A DNA stretch of 61,023 nucleotides from Chryseobacterium gleum (lineage in GTDB: Bacteria > Bacteroidota > Bacteroidia > Flavobacteriales_F > PHOS-HE28): assembly GCA_945872795.1 (NCBI GenBank), contig CAMCAZ010000016.1:1-61023 (forward strand), in the 5' to 3' direction. Position 1 is the first letter of the stretch, and each line of letters begins with the position of its first letter. Below the pieces are notes generated by a model. It ran no database searches. It saw only the letters and a program-made list of their open reading frames with translations, and was not told the DNA's origin. Of this stretch, positions 26,079-36,596 are shown one piece after another. The translations under genes were made by a program, and so were the position numbers.

Positions 26079-28463
26079 ATGATCAGAGATCTCCTCGTCG
26101 CAGGCCTAATTCTTGGCTCCTCAGCTCTTCAGGCACAGTTGAACATCACACTTGCAGGGCGGTTGGATTACCAACAGTTGCGGAACAGCAATTTGAGCAA
26201 TATCTGGGGATACACGGATGAGCTTGGGAATGAGTATGCCTTGATCGGGGTTAATGGCAATGGCACTGCGGAGCCCGGCGGTATTTCCGTGGTCGACATC
26301 AGTGATCCTTCCGCTCCGGTAGAGGTTTTTTTCTTCCCTGGCCCTTCTTCCATCTGGCGGGAGATCAAAGTCTGGAACGATCATGCCTACGTGACCACTG
26401 AAGCAGAGAGCGGTGGCATCACCATAGTGGACCTCAGCCCTTTACCGCAGAGCACGGATCTGCCAGCGATCCTTTGGAACGCTCCCGATTGGGACACATC
26501 GCACTCGCTGTTCATTGATGAGAACGGGCGTCTTTACCTCCATGGTGCCGATCGCGGGAATGGTGGGGTCATCATGTACGACCTGACACAGGACCCCATG
26601 GAGCCCGTGGAGGTGGGCGAGTTCGATAACTGGTACTGCCACGATAGTTACGCCCGTGGGGATACGCTCTATGCTGCGCACATTACCGACGGGTTCTTCT
26701 CGATGGTCGATGTATCCGACCCTGCATCCCCCGTTCTGTTGGGCACTCAGGTCACTCCCAACAATTTCACCCATAATGTGTGGCTGGATGACAGTGGTGA
26801 CCACCTGTTCACCACGGATGAACGCCCCAGCTCCTTTGTGGGGTCCTACGATGTGACCGACCCGACCGATATCCTCCTTCTGGACCAGCTCCAGAGCAAT
26901 GTAGGATCGGGTGCGATCCCCCACAATACGTATTGGCTCAATGACTACCTGGTCACCTCCTATTACACCTACGGTGTCACCATCTATGATGCCGCCCGTC
27001 CTGATAACCTCGTTCTGGTGGGCCATTATGATACCTCGCCATTTGAAGGCGACGGGTTCAATGGGGCCTGGGGGGTCTATCCCTTCTTTGGCTCACAGCG
27101 ATTGATCATCTCGGATATTGAGGAGGGCCTGTTCATCCTGGACCCTTTGTACGTCCGGGCCTGTTGGTTGGAGGGCGTTGTGCGCAATGCGCAGACCTCC
27201 TCGCCGGTGGCTTCGGCCACGGTCACGATCGTGGGTGCACAGGTGCAGGATGTCACCACGTTTGATGGGGTGTATGCCTCTGGAACGGTGCAGGCCGGAA
27301 CCTACCAGGTGACCGTGAGCGCACCGGGCTATGTCAGTGCCACGATCGAAGGGGTGGTCTTGGCCAATGGTGAGTTGACCCTGCTCGATGTCGATCTGCA
27401 GCCGCTCGTGACCTTTGCCCTTCTGGGCCAGGTGGTGGAGGCAGGGACCGCGACCGGAGTACCCGGTGGTCAGGTCCAGTTCCTGGGGGAGGACCTGTCC
27501 TTTTCGACCGTCGCCAATTCACAGGGCGATTACTCCATACCGGCCATCTTCAGTGGTGAATACGAGCTTACTGCAGGTCAATGGGGCTGGCGCACCACCT
27601 GTCCTGGACCGGTTAGCTTGTCATCGGACCTGTCCCCGTTCCTGGTCGAATTGGAACCGGGCTACGCGGATGACTTCGCCTTGGACCTGGGTTGGACCGT
27701 TAGCGGTAATGCCACCAACGGTGCCTGGGAGCGCGGGGCACCCGTGGGGACCACCTTCAATGGTCAATCCTCGAACCCTGGAGCGGACGTCACCGGCGAT
27801 TGTGGCGATCAGGCCTACGTGACCGGGAACGGTGGTGGCGGTGCCGGCGATGATGATCTGGACGGCGGCTTTTCCGAATTGAGGAGTCCACTGTTCGATG
27901 CGAGCATGATGGTTGACCCTTATGTGAACTATGACCGTTGGTTCTTCAACGCGGGCGGGAACAGTACGGCCAACGACCGCCTGCTGATCTCCCTGAGCAA
28001 CGGGGTTGCTACCGCCATTGTCGAGACCGTTCTCCCCTCGACGCCCGGCATGGGAACATGGCGCTCGTCGTCCATCCGTATCGCTGACCATCTGACACCG
28101 ACAGACCAGATGCGTTTCATCGCCTGGGTGACGGATGACCAACCGGGTCATTTGGTGGAAGCCGCCATGGACCGCTTTGAGGTCGTCGATATCGGCACCG
28201 CAGGAGTGGACGGCCCGGAGTCCACCCGGATGCTTCAGGTATGGCCCAATCCCTCACTGGGGGGCGTCCATGTTCAGTTCGATGCTATAGGTCCCGTGGA
28301 CATTGAAGTGCACAACACCTTTGGAGCCTTGGTGAGCACTTCACAGGTGTTGGTGAGTGGCACTGCCGTACTCGACCTTGAGCTACCAGCGGGCACCTAT
28401 GTCATCAGGATTCGTGATGGTCATGGCGTCATCCGCTCGCAACCGGTGGTGGTGGTCCATTGA
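26079..28463 (+). CDS. Choice-of-anchor B (LVIVD-repeat) protein with T9SS sorting domain
   Basis: 794 residues. ATG 26079 yields the signal peptide MIRDLLVAGLILGSSALQAQ. Residues 25-355 carry LVIVD-type beta-propeller repeats (GISVVDISDPSAPVEVFFF, DHAYVTTEAESGGITIVDL, GFFSMVDVSDPASPVLLG), as in the choice-of-anchor B family. Two carboxypeptidase-regulatory-like domains follow (LEGVVRNAQTSSPVASATV and LLGQVVEAGTATGVPGGQV). A jelly-roll-like domain comes next, then a C-terminal T9SS sorting domain (MLQVWPNPSLGGVHVQF, then GTYVIRIRDG). Probably on the surface or released. Nothing in the sequence names a substrate. Confidence 0.88.
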   Translation: MIRDLLVAGLILGSSALQAQLNITLAGRLDYQQLRNSNLSNIWGYTDELGNEYALIGVNGNGTAEPGGISVVDISDPSAPVEVFFFPGPSSIWREIKVWNDHAYVTTEAESGGITIVDLSPLPQSTDLPAILWNAPDWDTSHSLFIDENGRLYLHGADRGNGGVIMYDLTQDPMEPVEVGEFDNWYCHDSYARGDTLYAAHITDGFFSMVDVSDPASPVLLGTQVTPNNFTHNVWLDDSGDHLFTTDERPSSFVGSYDVTDPTDILLLDQLQSNVGSGAIPHNTYWLNDYLVTSYYTYGVTIYDAARPDNLVLVGHYDTSPFEGDGFNGAWGVYPFFGSQRLIISDIEEGLFILDPLYVRACWLEGVVRNAQTSSPVASATVTIVGAQVQDVTTFDGVYASGTVQAGTYQVTVSAPGYVSATIEGVVLANGELTLLDVDLQPLVTFALLGQVVEAGTATGVPGGQVQFLGEDLSFSTVANSQGDYSIPAIFSGEYELTAGQWGWRTTCPGPVSLSSDLSPFLVELEPGYADDFALDLGWTVSGNATNGAWERGAPVGTTFNGQSSNPGADVTGDCGDQAYVTGNGGGGAGDDDLDGGFSELRSPLFDASMMVDPYVNYDRWFFNAGGNSTANDRLLISLSNGVATAIVETVLPSTPGMGTWRSSSIRIADHLTPTDQMRFIAWVTDDQPGHLVEAAMDRFEVVDIGTAGVDGPESTRMLQVWPNPSLGGVHVQFDAIGPVDIEVHNTFGALVSTSQVLVSGTAVLDLELPAGTYVIRIRDGHGVIRSQPVVVVH

Positions 28464-28727
28464 TGCCGATATTCATGTCACTGCGGTACTGATGCCGTGA
28501 ACCTGCGCGAGATCCCTCGTGGTCGGTCACACGGCGTGTTCCTTGATCACGTGTCAGGAAGGTCCGGTTCGGCGCGTGCACCCTGGCCCGGATGGCTGCC
28601 GCTCAAGGCGATCATCCTTCGTTGTCCCGGAGGGAACGTAGAGGAACGATCGTCCACCGGCCATATCCCGGCGGCGAACCACTTGGTGAAGGAACCCTGC
28701 ACTGTGGGTGACCGGTGCGTCGCTTGG
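28464..28727. other. Gap between two convergent genes
   Basis: About 260 bases between the choice-of-anchor B stop and the TPR protein stop. I see no gene, no good terminator hairpin and no repeat. Confidence 0.4.
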
Positions 28728-29708
28728 TCAACGCCGTTTGTTCGATCGCGTGGAGGCGCAATGCTCCTTGATGAGGGCATCGACCTCGGCCACATCGCCC
28801 AGCGCTTTGGCCAGGGTCAGGTCTTCGCAGGCCTTGCTCCGTTCGCCTTTCCGCAGGCGAAGCAGTGCGCGGGTCCGCAAGGCATGCGGATTCGACGGGT
28901 AGGAGCGCAGGCTGCGTTCAATGTCCGACCAGGCATCCTGTTCACGGCCCAGTTTGAGGTTGACATAGGCCCTGTTGCTCAGCGCCACCGGTTCGTCCTT
29001 GTCTAGGGCGAGCGCCTTCTCGATCATCATCATGGCCTCATCATACCGCTCCAGCATGATCAGCTCGAAGCCACGGTTGCTCCAGTTGCCCACATCGTAG
29101 GGCTCCAGCTCGCACAGTTTTTCCAGCACCACCAGCGCTTCCTGGTGGCGTCCCGCTTGGTCGAGCAGTCGTCCCAAGGTGCGCATCGCTTCGGTGTCAT
29201 TTTGCCCGGTCCTGATCCCGTGTGCGATATCGTCAATGGCCTCCGGATAGCGCTTCAATTCAGCACGGGCCTCGCCTCGCAGGATGAACGAGCGGGCCTT
29301 CAAGGTACTGTCAGCAGCATATCGGATGGCCAGCGTACCATGCCTTTCAGCCTTGGTCGCTTCGTTCGCCCGCATGGCATAGAGCGCCCGCTGGTAATGG
29401 GCCTCGCCGAGTGTGCTGTCCAGTCGCAAGGCATTCTCCACATCGATCAGGAACCGGTCCATCCGGTCGGTCATGTAGAAGGCCTTGGCCCGTCCGAGCA
29501 GAGCTGGGGCCGAAGGGCCCGCCGACACAGCTTTCTCGTAATATTCCAAGGCCCGTTGCGGTTTCTCCAATCGCAGCAAAGAATCTCCGCTGGCGATCAG
29601 GCGCTCCACCGACTGTCCGTGAGCAGCTGTGCTGAGCAGGAACAGCACCAATACCCCCATCGGCAGGTCGGTCCAGAAAGTCGTGTTCAGGGAAAGGTGC
29701 GTTCGCAT
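28728..29708 (-). CDS. Exported tetratricopeptide-repeat (TPR) protein
   Basis: 326 residues. After a signal segment (MGVLVLFLLSTAAHGQ) the protein is a chain of about seven TPR units, for example GDSLLRLEKPQRALEYYEKA, then LGEAHYQRALYAMRANEATK, and DEPVALSNRAYVNLKLGREQ. Such scaffolds mediate protein-protein contacts in the periplasm. A strong promoter box (29718-29725) lies ten bases before Met 29708 and overlaps the more upstream Met at 29720, which is therefore rejected. Met 29660, which starts the hydrophobic core directly, is an alternative start. Partner unknown. Confidence 0.82.
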   Translation of the reverse strand: MRTHLSLNTTFWTDLPMGVLVLFLLSTAAHGQSVERLIASGDSLLRLEKPQRALEYYEKAVSAGPSAPALLGRAKAFYMTDRMDRFLIDVENALRLDSTLGEAHYQRALYAMRANEATKAERHGTLAIRYAADSTLKARSFILRGEARAELKRYPEAIDDIAHGIRTGQNDTEAMRTLGRLLDQAGRHQEALVVLEKLCELEPYDVGNWSNRGFELIMLERYDEAMMMIEKALALDKDEPVALSNRAYVNLKLGREQDAWSDIERSLRSYPSNPHALRTRALLRLRKGERSKACEDLTLAKALGDVAEVDALIKEHCASTRSNKRR

Positions 29709-29717
29709 CACTCGGCG

Positions 29718-29725
29718 CAAAGGTA
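29718..29725 (-). promoter_or_regulatory. -7 promoter box of the TPR gene
   Basis: TACCTTTG, a perfect TAnnTTTG match on the minus strand. It overlaps the first Met of the long frame, so translation must start further in. Confidence 0.6.
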
Positions 29726-29754
29726 GCGGCTTGTTCGCCGCTGGCGATGGTCGC

Positions 29755-30801
29755 TCAGCTCCTCATGGACCGGTGGTCCGGGGATCGGGGCATGGGCACG
29801 GTGTCCAGCGCGGCGTGTTGGTCAGCCAGATAAAGGAAATGCCCGGACATGGCGATCATCGCGGCATTGTCGGTGCAATAGGCCAAGGGTGGGACGAACA
29901 CCTCCCAGCCTTCACGCGCGGCCAGGGCCTTCACCTGGGTCCGCAACGCCCTGTTCGCGCTGACGCCTCCGGAGATGGCGATCCGTTCCACACCGTTCTG
30001 CCGCCCGGCCTTCTGCAGTTTCCTGAGCAGGATGTCCACGATGGCCTGCTGCAGCGTGGCGCACAGGTTCGGGACCTCTTCGCTGAACCGCTCACCCTGG
30101 CCCTTGCGCACATCGCTCACCACGCGGTGGAACGCCGATTTGAGGCCGCTGAAGCTCATGTCCAGCCCTTGCGTCGCGGGTGCTGGAAGGGCATAGCGAT
30201 CCGCATCGCCCATCGCTGCGAAGTGGTCGATGAGCGGCCCGCCGGGGTATGGCAGTCCCAGCATCTTGGCGCCCTTGTCGAAGGCCTCGCCTGCGGCATC
30301 GTCCAAGGTGCCACCGATCACCTGCATATCGAAGGGGCTTCGGACGAGCATCAACAAGGTGTGGCCACCGCTGACGGTCAGGTTCAGGAAAGGGAACTGC
30401 GGAACGGGCCGGTCATCGGCGTCCCGGATCAGGTGGGCCAGGATGTGGGCCCTCAGGTGGTCCACCGCCAGCAGCGGGATACCGAGCCCCTGTGCCATGG
30501 AACGCGCAAAGCAGGTGCCCACGAGCAATGCTCCGATGAGCCCAGGCCCCTGGGTGAAGGCGATCCCGTGCAGCTCGTGCTTATCCACCCCTGCCGCGCG
30601 CAGGGCCTCATGCACCACCGGCACGATGTGCTCCTGGTGGGCGCGGCTCGCCAGTTCGGGCACCACGCCGCCCCACTGCTCGTGCACCGGCTGTCCGGCG
30701 ATGACGTTCGATCGGACCACACCGTTGACCAGAACGGCGGCCGCGGTCTCGTCGCAGGAGCTCTCGATGCCGAGAATGATGGGCGTACGGACCTTTGGCA
30801 T
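29755..30801 (-). CDS. tsaD: tRNA N6-adenosine threonylcarbamoyltransferase TsaD
   Basis: 348 residues, normal length. The ASKHA fold starts ILGIESSCDETAAAVL. The metal-binding pair is in DHLRAH (His115, His119). Other family marks are FTQGPGLIGALLVG, LTVSGGHTLLM and the C-terminal ISGGVSANRALR and CTDNAAMIAMSG. TsaD transfers the threonylcarbamoyl group from TC-AMP to A37 of ANN-decoding tRNAs, working with TsaB and TsaE, which are not in the window. Met 30801 (MPKVRTPIILGIESS) is used. The frame extends to 30888 but would overlap the divergent TamB start. Confidence 0.96.
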   Translation of the reverse strand: MPKVRTPIILGIESSCDETAAAVLVNGVVRSNVIAGQPVHEQWGGVVPELASRAHQEHIVPVVHEALRAAGVDKHELHGIAFTQGPGLIGALLVGTCFARSMAQGLGIPLLAVDHLRAHILAHLIRDADDRPVPQFPFLNLTVSGGHTLLMLVRSPFDMQVIGGTLDDAAGEAFDKGAKMLGLPYPGGPLIDHFAAMGDADRYALPAPATQGLDMSFSGLKSAFHRVVSDVRKGQGERFSEEVPNLCATLQQAIVDILLRKLQKAGRQNGVERIAISGGVSANRALRTQVKALAAREGWEVFVPPLAYCTDNAAMIAMSGHFLYLADQHAALDTVPMPRSPDHRSMRS

Positions 30802-30813
30802 GCTGCGACCGGC

Positions 30814-30821
30814 TAATTTTG
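30814..30821 (+). promoter_or_regulatory. -7 promoter box for tamB
   Basis: TAATTTTG, a perfect TAnnTTTG match in the divergent tsaD/tamB gap, 48 bases before the GTG start. Confidence 0.5.
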
Positions 30822-30869
30822 AAGGTTTTAGGCGCGTTCCTTGCAGAGGAGCGATGCCAAAGCTACTGA

Positions 30870-33800
30870 GTGCGCGTGGCGGACACACCGAAATACCGAT
30901 GGTTGAAACGCGTGCTGCGCGGGAGCGGCAGGCTGTTGACCGCTTTGGTGTTCCTGATCGTCGGCACCATGGCCCTGCTCCTCATACCACGCGTGCAGAC
31001 CTTCGTGGCCGGCCGCTTGGCGAATTACGCGTCGGAGCGCTTGGGGGTGGAGGTGCACATCGGCCGGTTCACCGTGGAACCGTTCGGACCGGTGACATTG
31101 AAGGAAGTGTTCATCGGCGATCTGCAGGGGGACACGCTGTTCCACATCGCCTCCATCCGGGTGCTGCGTCCTCGGGTCAATACGAAGGCGCATACCGTCC
31201 GCATCTCAGCCGTGGAGGTCGATCGACTGCGCTTCAAGTTGAAACGCTCCATGGGTTCAGCGCACAGCAACCTGACCACCTTGTTGGATCGACTGGGCTC
31301 GGACACCAGCACCATCAGTGATCAGCCGGATTGGCGGATCCGCTGCGCGCGCTTCGACCTGCGCGATGTACACTTCTCCTTCCACGATGAGCACGAAGAA
31401 CCGATCCCTTTCGGCGTGGACCTGGACCACATCGACCTGAGCCAAGTGACGGTGGTGGGCACCGGCCTGGATGTGATCGGTGATTCCATCACGGCGCAGT
31501 TCCATCAGTTCCAGTTCCAAGAGAAGAGCGGTCTGAGCCTGGAGCGGTTGAGCGGTCTGGCCCAGGTAGGCCCCTCGGGCATCCGCATCAATGACATGCT
31601 TTTGCGGACCTCGCAGAGCGACCTAGCTGGTGATGTGGAGCTGCTCACGGATAGCTGGGCCGATCACGATGACTTCACGCAACTGGTGCGTTGGCGCATG
31701 CAACTCGACAGTTCCCTGCTGGAGTTCGCGGATGTGGCCTATTTCGCACCGGAGCTTCAGGGGGTGCGCCTGCCCATCACCCTCTCCGGTCGCGTGCGTG
31801 GAACCATCGCCGAACTCAAAGGCAGGGACCTTCGCATCAACTTCGGCGAGCGGTCCTACTTCCGAGGTAACGCAGAGCTCAGCGGATTGCCTGACATCGA
31901 CAACACCTTCCTTCTGGTGGACATCGCCGACCTCGCGACCGATCCCGCCGACCTTGCAGCCTTACCCATGCCACCGTTCACCTCCGGAGCCCGGCTGCAA
32001 CTGCCTGCGGAGATCGCATCCTTCGGCCCGATGCGTTTCGACGGCAACTTCACCGGATTCCTCCACGCCTTCACCGCCTACGGTGATCTCCGCTCCGATC
32101 TGGGCAGGGTACGCACCGACCTTTCGTATGAACGCGATACCATCAGTGATCGTTTCCGGCTTTCCGGAAGGCTGGCCACTGATGGCTTCGACCTGGGCGC
32201 CCTGCTGGGGACCACAACCTTGGGCAACATGGCTGCGAGGTTGAGGATAGAGGCCTCGGGCCGCACCTTCAAGCAGGTCAAGGCCGACCTCGACGGACAG
32301 ATCCCTTCCCTGACCGTGAACGGTACGACCATCACCAACATCACCACCAAGGGTACGTTGGAGAAGGACCTCTTCAATGGTGAACTGACCGTGGTGGACG
32401 ACAACCTGGTCCTTGACTTCAAAGGCCTTGCGGACCTCCGGGGCCGGTGGCCGATCGTGGACTTCACGGCGGACCTGAAACATGGCAACCTGGGTGCCCT
32501 GGGGTTGGCTCCCCGGCCCGGTTATCATTCCATCAGTGCCGTCATGGAGGCCAAGGGCCGACTTTCGCCGGACAGCCTTCAGGGCCGACTTCTGGCTTCG
32601 GAGATCACTTATTGCGATGATCTTGGGGACCACGACCTCGGCTACATCCAAGTGGAGAGCGACCGGACTGAGGGGCAGGATGTGCTGCTGGTGGATGCCA
32701 CAAGTCTGGAGGCCGAAGTGCGCGGGTCCTTCCTGCCCACGCGGATCCCGGACTTGTTGACCAACATGGTCTACAGCGTCTTCCCGGCATTGGCCGATGA
32801 GGTGAACTACACCCATGAACCGCAGGACCTATGGTTCAAGATCACCATGCGCGATCCGGATGAGCTGCTGGGTGTGTTCGTTCCCGATCTGCGCCTGGCT
32901 CCGGGCTCCACCTTCGAAGGGTCCTTGGACAGTCGTCGCTTCGACCTTGAGTTCATCGCCAACATTCCCAAATTGCAGTATGGGAGCTTCCGCGCCGATA
33001 GCACCCGGATCATCATGGAGAAGGCATTGGACGTTCTGGCCTTTTCCCTGCGCAGTGACCGCCAATCCATCGGCGACAGTTCCTGGGTCGCCGGCAGTGC
33101 CTTCACCGGGAAAGCCTATCAGGACGAACTGGAGCTCAGCGTGGGCTGGGAGAACAGCGCCAGTGGCACCAGTGGCGACCTGGACGTTCAAGGGTTGGTG
33201 AACGGCGTCAATGACGTCTCTCTCGATCTGCTTCCGTCCAAACTGCTCCTGGGTCGAGGTGATTGGACCAATCCGCGCGTGGCCCATTTCGCTGTCAAAG
33301 GCGATTCGATCCAGGTCGATACGCTGATCCTGCTGAACGCCGATCAACGCATCTCGCTCTCCGGCCACATCAACAAGGACCCGGAGAAGGCGCTGCATTT
33401 CGAATTGGAGAACGTTGCATTGGAGAACATCACGCCCTACCTGGGAGGTCCGCTCATCACCGGCGTATTGGGCGGTTCAGGCAGTGTTCATGCCCTCTAT
33501 GGAACTCCCTATCTGGTGAGCGTACTGCAGGTCGATTCCCTCGCGATCCAGGACAATCCTGTTGGGGATATCCGCTTCGCGGCCACTTGGGCCGATGAGC
33601 GTGGTGTGCTGGACCTCTCCGGCACCCTCACCCGTGGACCGATCAAGGCGCTTGATTTTGATGGTGAACTGACGCTGGGGAAAGAACAGATGCTGGATGT
33701 GGACCTGATCATGGACCGTCTGGACCTCACCTTCATCGACCCCTACCTGCCGGAGGGTGTGAGCGACATACAGGGCACCGTCACCGGAACCCTCGCGGTG

Positions 33801-35285
33801 ACGGGAGCCTTGCAGGAACCACAGGTGAACGGCGAACTGGACCTGAAGGATGCCGGCATACGGATCGATTACCTCAACGTGCTCTACACCTTCTCCCACA
33901 AGGTGCAGGTGAGACCGGACATGTTCGCGCTCGACCTGGTGACCGTGCGCGATGAGGAGGGCCACACCGCGAAATTGGGTGGGACCATCCTGCACCAAGG
34001 CCTGAGCAAATGGAACTACAACGTGTGGGGCGAAATGGACCGGTTCATGGTCTTGAACACCTCGGTGGCGGATAACGACCTCTATTACGGAAAGGCCTAC
34101 GGCACGGGTACCGTGGAGGTGAGCGGTCAGGAGGGCTCCCTGGAAGTTGTGGTGGATGCGCGCACGGCACCGGGCACCGACATCCATTTCCCGGTGGGAG
34201 GCAGTACGGAGGTCTCGGCGATCAGTTTTGTGCGCTTCACCTCTGCAGATGACACCAGCGATGCCACCGGGGAGGTCGACCTCACTGGCGTTGTGCTCGA
34301 TCTCAATGTGGAGGTGACACCTGACGCGCGCTTCGAGCTCATCTTCGACCCCACCGTGGGCGACATCATGTCCGGCAGCGGGCAGGGCAACATGGAGATG
34401 ACCGTGGACCGCACCGGTGCCTTTGCCATGCGCGGCCAGGTGGAACTGACACAGGGCGACTATCTGTTCACCTTGCGCAACGTGGTGAACAAGCGCTTCC
34501 AGGTGGAGCCGGGAGGGACGGTCACCTGGTTCGGCGATCCCTTCGATGCCCAACTGGGCCTGCGCGGGATCTACAAGCTGAGGGCGCCCTTGTATGACAT
34601 GGTGCCTCCGTCCGAACGCACCGAGGCCTACCGGAAACGGGTGCCCGTGGAAGTGGTGATGAACCTGCGCGACCGCCTTCTGAACCCGGAGATCAACTTC
34701 GAGGTGCGGCTTCCCACCGTGGATGAAAGCTTGAAGGCGCAGGTGGCCAGTGTCCTGAGCACCGAGCAGGAGATGAACCGCCAGGTCTTCGCGCTGATCG
34801 TCCTGAACCGCTTCCTGCCACCGCCCTCCTATGCCGGTGCTGGAACACCCACGGCGGGCGGCAACCTGGCGGGCACCACGGGTTTCGAGCTCATGAGCAA
34901 TCAGCTCAGCAACTGGCTTTCGCAGCTCAGTTCAGGCTTCGACCTGGGGGTGAACTATCGCCCCGGCGACAACATCACGCAGGACGAACTGGAGGTCGCT
35001 GTGAGCACGCAGCTCTTCGATGAACGCCTTCTCCTGAGCACCAACGTGGGCGTACAGTACGGAACGCGCTCGGCGCAAAGCGCCAATTCACTGGTGGGCG
35101 ATTTCCAGTTGGAATACCTGATGACCGACGATGGCAAGCTGCGCTTGAAGGTCTTCAGCGTCAGCAACGATCGCAACTTGAACCTCACCGATCAGGCCCT
35201 GACCACACAAGGCGTCGGGCTGGCGTTCCGGAGGGAGGCCGATCGCTTTTGGCGCTTGTTCAGGATAGGCCGGAAAAAAAACTGA
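30870..35285 (+). CDS. TamB/AsmA-like inner-membrane translocation and lipid-transport protein
   Basis: 1471 residues, a typical TamB length. One N-terminal membrane segment (LLTALVFLIVGTMALLLIP, about residues 22-40) is followed by an AsmA-like start (ASERLGVEVHIGRFTVEPFG, then VTLKEVFIGDLQGDTL) and a long beta-helical body. The C-terminal DUF490 region includes GQVELTQGDYLFTLRNVVNK, then WFGDPFDAQLGLRGIYK, and LNPEINFEVRLPTVDES. TamB-family proteins bridge the periplasm as hydrophobic grooves and are tied to phospholipid transport and barrel assembly. The start is GTG at 30870 because no in-frame ATG precedes the membrane segment. It is convergent with ribBA. Confidence 0.92.
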   Translation: MRVADTPKYRWLKRVLRGSGRLLTALVFLIVGTMALLLIPRVQTFVAGRLANYASERLGVEVHIGRFTVEPFGPVTLKEVFIGDLQGDTLFHIASIRVLRPRVNTKAHTVRISAVEVDRLRFKLKRSMGSAHSNLTTLLDRLGSDTSTISDQPDWRIRCARFDLRDVHFSFHDEHEEPIPFGVDLDHIDLSQVTVVGTGLDVIGDSITAQFHQFQFQEKSGLSLERLSGLAQVGPSGIRINDMLLRTSQSDLAGDVELLTDSWADHDDFTQLVRWRMQLDSSLLEFADVAYFAPELQGVRLPITLSGRVRGTIAELKGRDLRINFGERSYFRGNAELSGLPDIDNTFLLVDIADLATDPADLAALPMPPFTSGARLQLPAEIASFGPMRFDGNFTGFLHAFTAYGDLRSDLGRVRTDLSYERDTISDRFRLSGRLATDGFDLGALLGTTTLGNMAARLRIEASGRTFKQVKADLDGQIPSLTVNGTTITNITTKGTLEKDLFNGELTVVDDNLVLDFKGLADLRGRWPIVDFTADLKHGNLGALGLAPRPGYHSISAVMEAKGRLSPDSLQGRLLASEITYCDDLGDHDLGYIQVESDRTEGQDVLLVDATSLEAEVRGSFLPTRIPDLLTNMVYSVFPALADEVNYTHEPQDLWFKITMRDPDELLGVFVPDLRLAPGSTFEGSLDSRRFDLEFIANIPKLQYGSFRADSTRIIMEKALDVLAFSLRSDRQSIGDSSWVAGSAFTGKAYQDELELSVGWENSASGTSGDLDVQGLVNGVNDVSLDLLPSKLLLGRGDWTNPRVAHFAVKGDSIQVDTLILLNADQRISLSGHINKDPEKALHFELENVALENITPYLGGPLITGVLGGSGSVHALYGTPYLVSVLQVDSLAIQDNPVGDIRFAATWADERGVLDLSGTLTRGPIKALDFDGELTLGKEQMLDVDLIMDRLDLTFIDPYLPEGVSDIQGTVTGTLAVTGALQEPQVNGELDLKDAGIRIDYLNVLYTFSHKVQVRPDMFALDLVTVRDEEGHTAKLGGTILHQGLSKWNYNVWGEMDRFMVLNTSVADNDLYYGKAYGTGTVEVSGQEGSLEVVVDARTAPGTDIHFPVGGSTEVSAISFVRFTSADDTSDATGEVDLTGVVLDLNVEVTPDARFELIFDPTVGDIMSGSGQGNMEMTVDRTGAFAMRGQVELTQGDYLFTLRNVVNKRFQVEPGGTVTWFGDPFDAQLGLRGIYKLRAPLYDMVPPSERTEAYRKRVPVEVVMNLRDRLLNPEINFEVRLPTVDESLKAQVASVLSTEQEMNRQVFALIVLNRFLPPPSYAGAGTPTAGGNLAGTTGFELMSNQLSNWLSQLSSGFDLGVNYRPGDNITQDELEVAVSTQLFDERLLLSTNVGVQYGTRSAQSANSLVGDFQLEYLMTDDGKLRLKVFSVSNDRNLNLTDQALTTQGVGLAFRREADRFWRLFRIGRKKN

Positions 35286-35298
35286 TCGGAGCTCGTCT

Positions 35299-36525
35299 TC
35301 AGGCCCCTTCAGGGTCCCCCAAGCTGAGGCTGTGCCCCATCTTCTCCTTCTTGGTGCGCAGGTAGTGCTGGTTGTGCTTGTTCGCCACGATCTCGATGGG
35401 GACGTTCTCCACGATCTCCAATCCGTAGCCCACGAGGCCCGTCCGCTTCTTGGGATTGTTGGTCATCAGCCGCATCTTGCGTACGCCCAGGTCATGCAGG
35501 ATCTGGGCTCCCACACCATAGTCGCGCGTGTCCATCCCAAAACCCAGCATCAGGTTGGCCTCCACCGTGTCTGCCCCCTGTTCCTGCAGCTTGTAGGCCT
35601 TGAGCTTGTTCATCAGCCCGATGCCGCGACCTTCCTGCTGCATGTATACAATGACTCCTTTACCCGCAGACTCGATCATCTCCATCGACCGGTGCAGCTG
35701 CGGACCACAGTCACAGCGGCATGATCCGAAGATGTCACCGGTGAGGCAGGAGGAGTGCACGCGCACCAGGACGGCTTCACCATCGTCCCAGGTCCCCTTG
35801 ATCAAGGCCAGGTGATCTTCGCCCGTAGTGGTCTGGCGGTAGGCCACAAGGTGGAAGTCCCCGAAGGTGGTCGGGAGCTTGATGTCCACCTGGCGCTCGA
35901 TGATGCGCTCTGTGCGCATGCGGTAGGCCACGAGGTCCTCGATGCTGATGACCTTCAGGTCGAAGCGGCTGGCGATCTCCAGCAGTTCGGGCAGGCGCGC
36001 CATGGTGCCATCGTCGTTCAGGATCTCCACGATGCAGCCGGCGGGTTCCATGCCTGCGAGACGCGCGAGGTCCACGGCCGCCTCGGTATGCCCGGTGCGC
36101 CGGAGAACTCCGCCATTGCGGGCTTTCAGGGGGAAGATGTGTCCCGGCCGGGCAAGGTCCTCGGCCTTGGTGGCCGGGTCGATCAGCGCCAGCATGGTCT
36201 TGGAACGGTCCGCGGCACTGATGCCAGTGGTGGTGCCACGGCCCTTCAGGTCCACGCTCACCGTGAACGGCGTTTCGTGGAGTGCCGTGTTGTCGCGCAC
36301 CATCAGCTCCAGGCCGAGCGCATTGCAGTGGTCTTCGGTAAGGGGGGCGCAGATCAAACCGCGGCCATGTTTGGCCATGAAGTTGATGACCTCGGGGGTC
36401 GCATTCCTTGCTGCCGTCACGAAGTCGCCCTCGTTCTCGCGGTCCTCATCATCCACCACGATCACCACCTTGCCCTGGCGGATATCCTCGATGGCTTCCT
36501 CTACACGGTTCAATTTGCTGCTCAT
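35299..36525 (-). CDS. ribBA: Bifunctional 3,4-dihydroxy-2-butanone-4-phosphate synthase / GTP cyclohydrolase II
   Basis: 408 residues. The N-terminal DHBP synthase half has [15 protein letters not shown] and [17 protein letters not shown]. The C-terminal GTP cyclohydrolase II half has the zinc cysteines in [20 protein letters not shown] and the segment [18 protein letters not shown]. The protein makes both entry precursors of riboflavin, from ribulose 5-phosphate and from GTP. The frame is open to 36936 but Met 36525 ([18 protein letters not shown]) is the family N-terminus, 34 bases downstream of a perfect promoter box. Confidence 0.97.
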   Translation of the reverse strand: MSSKLNRVEEAIEDIRQGKVVIVVDDEDRENEGDFVTAARNATPEVINFMAKHGRGLICAPLTEDHCNALGLELMVRDNTALHETPFTVSVDLKGRGTTTGISAADRSKTMLALIDPATKAEDLARPGHIFPLKARNGGVLRRTGHTEAAVDLARLAGMEPAGCIVEILNDDGTMARLPELLEIASRFDLKVISIEDLVAYRMRTERIIERQVDIKLPTTFGDFHLVAYRQTTTGEDHLALIKGTWDDGEAVLVRVHSSCLTGDIFGSCRCDCGPQLHRSMEMIESAGKGVIVYMQQEGRGIGLMNKLKAYKLQEQGADTVEANLMLGFGMDTRDYGVGAQILHDLGVRKMRLMTNNPKKRTGLVGYGLEIVENVPIEIVANKHNQHYLRTKKEKMGHSLSLGDPEGA

Positions 36526-36558
36526 GCTTGCAATGGATGGGCCGCGTGAACGGCGGTG

Positions 36559-36566
36559 CAAAGGTA
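36559..36566 (-). promoter_or_regulatory. -7 promoter box of ribBA
   Basis: TACCTTTG on the minus strand, a perfect match, in the gap between the glycosyltransferase stop and ribBA. No flavin (FMN) riboswitch is visible, as the gap is only about 70 bases. Confidence 0.6.
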
Positions 36567-36596
36567 CATAAGCCATAGGGGCCCTCAGTCCGGCGA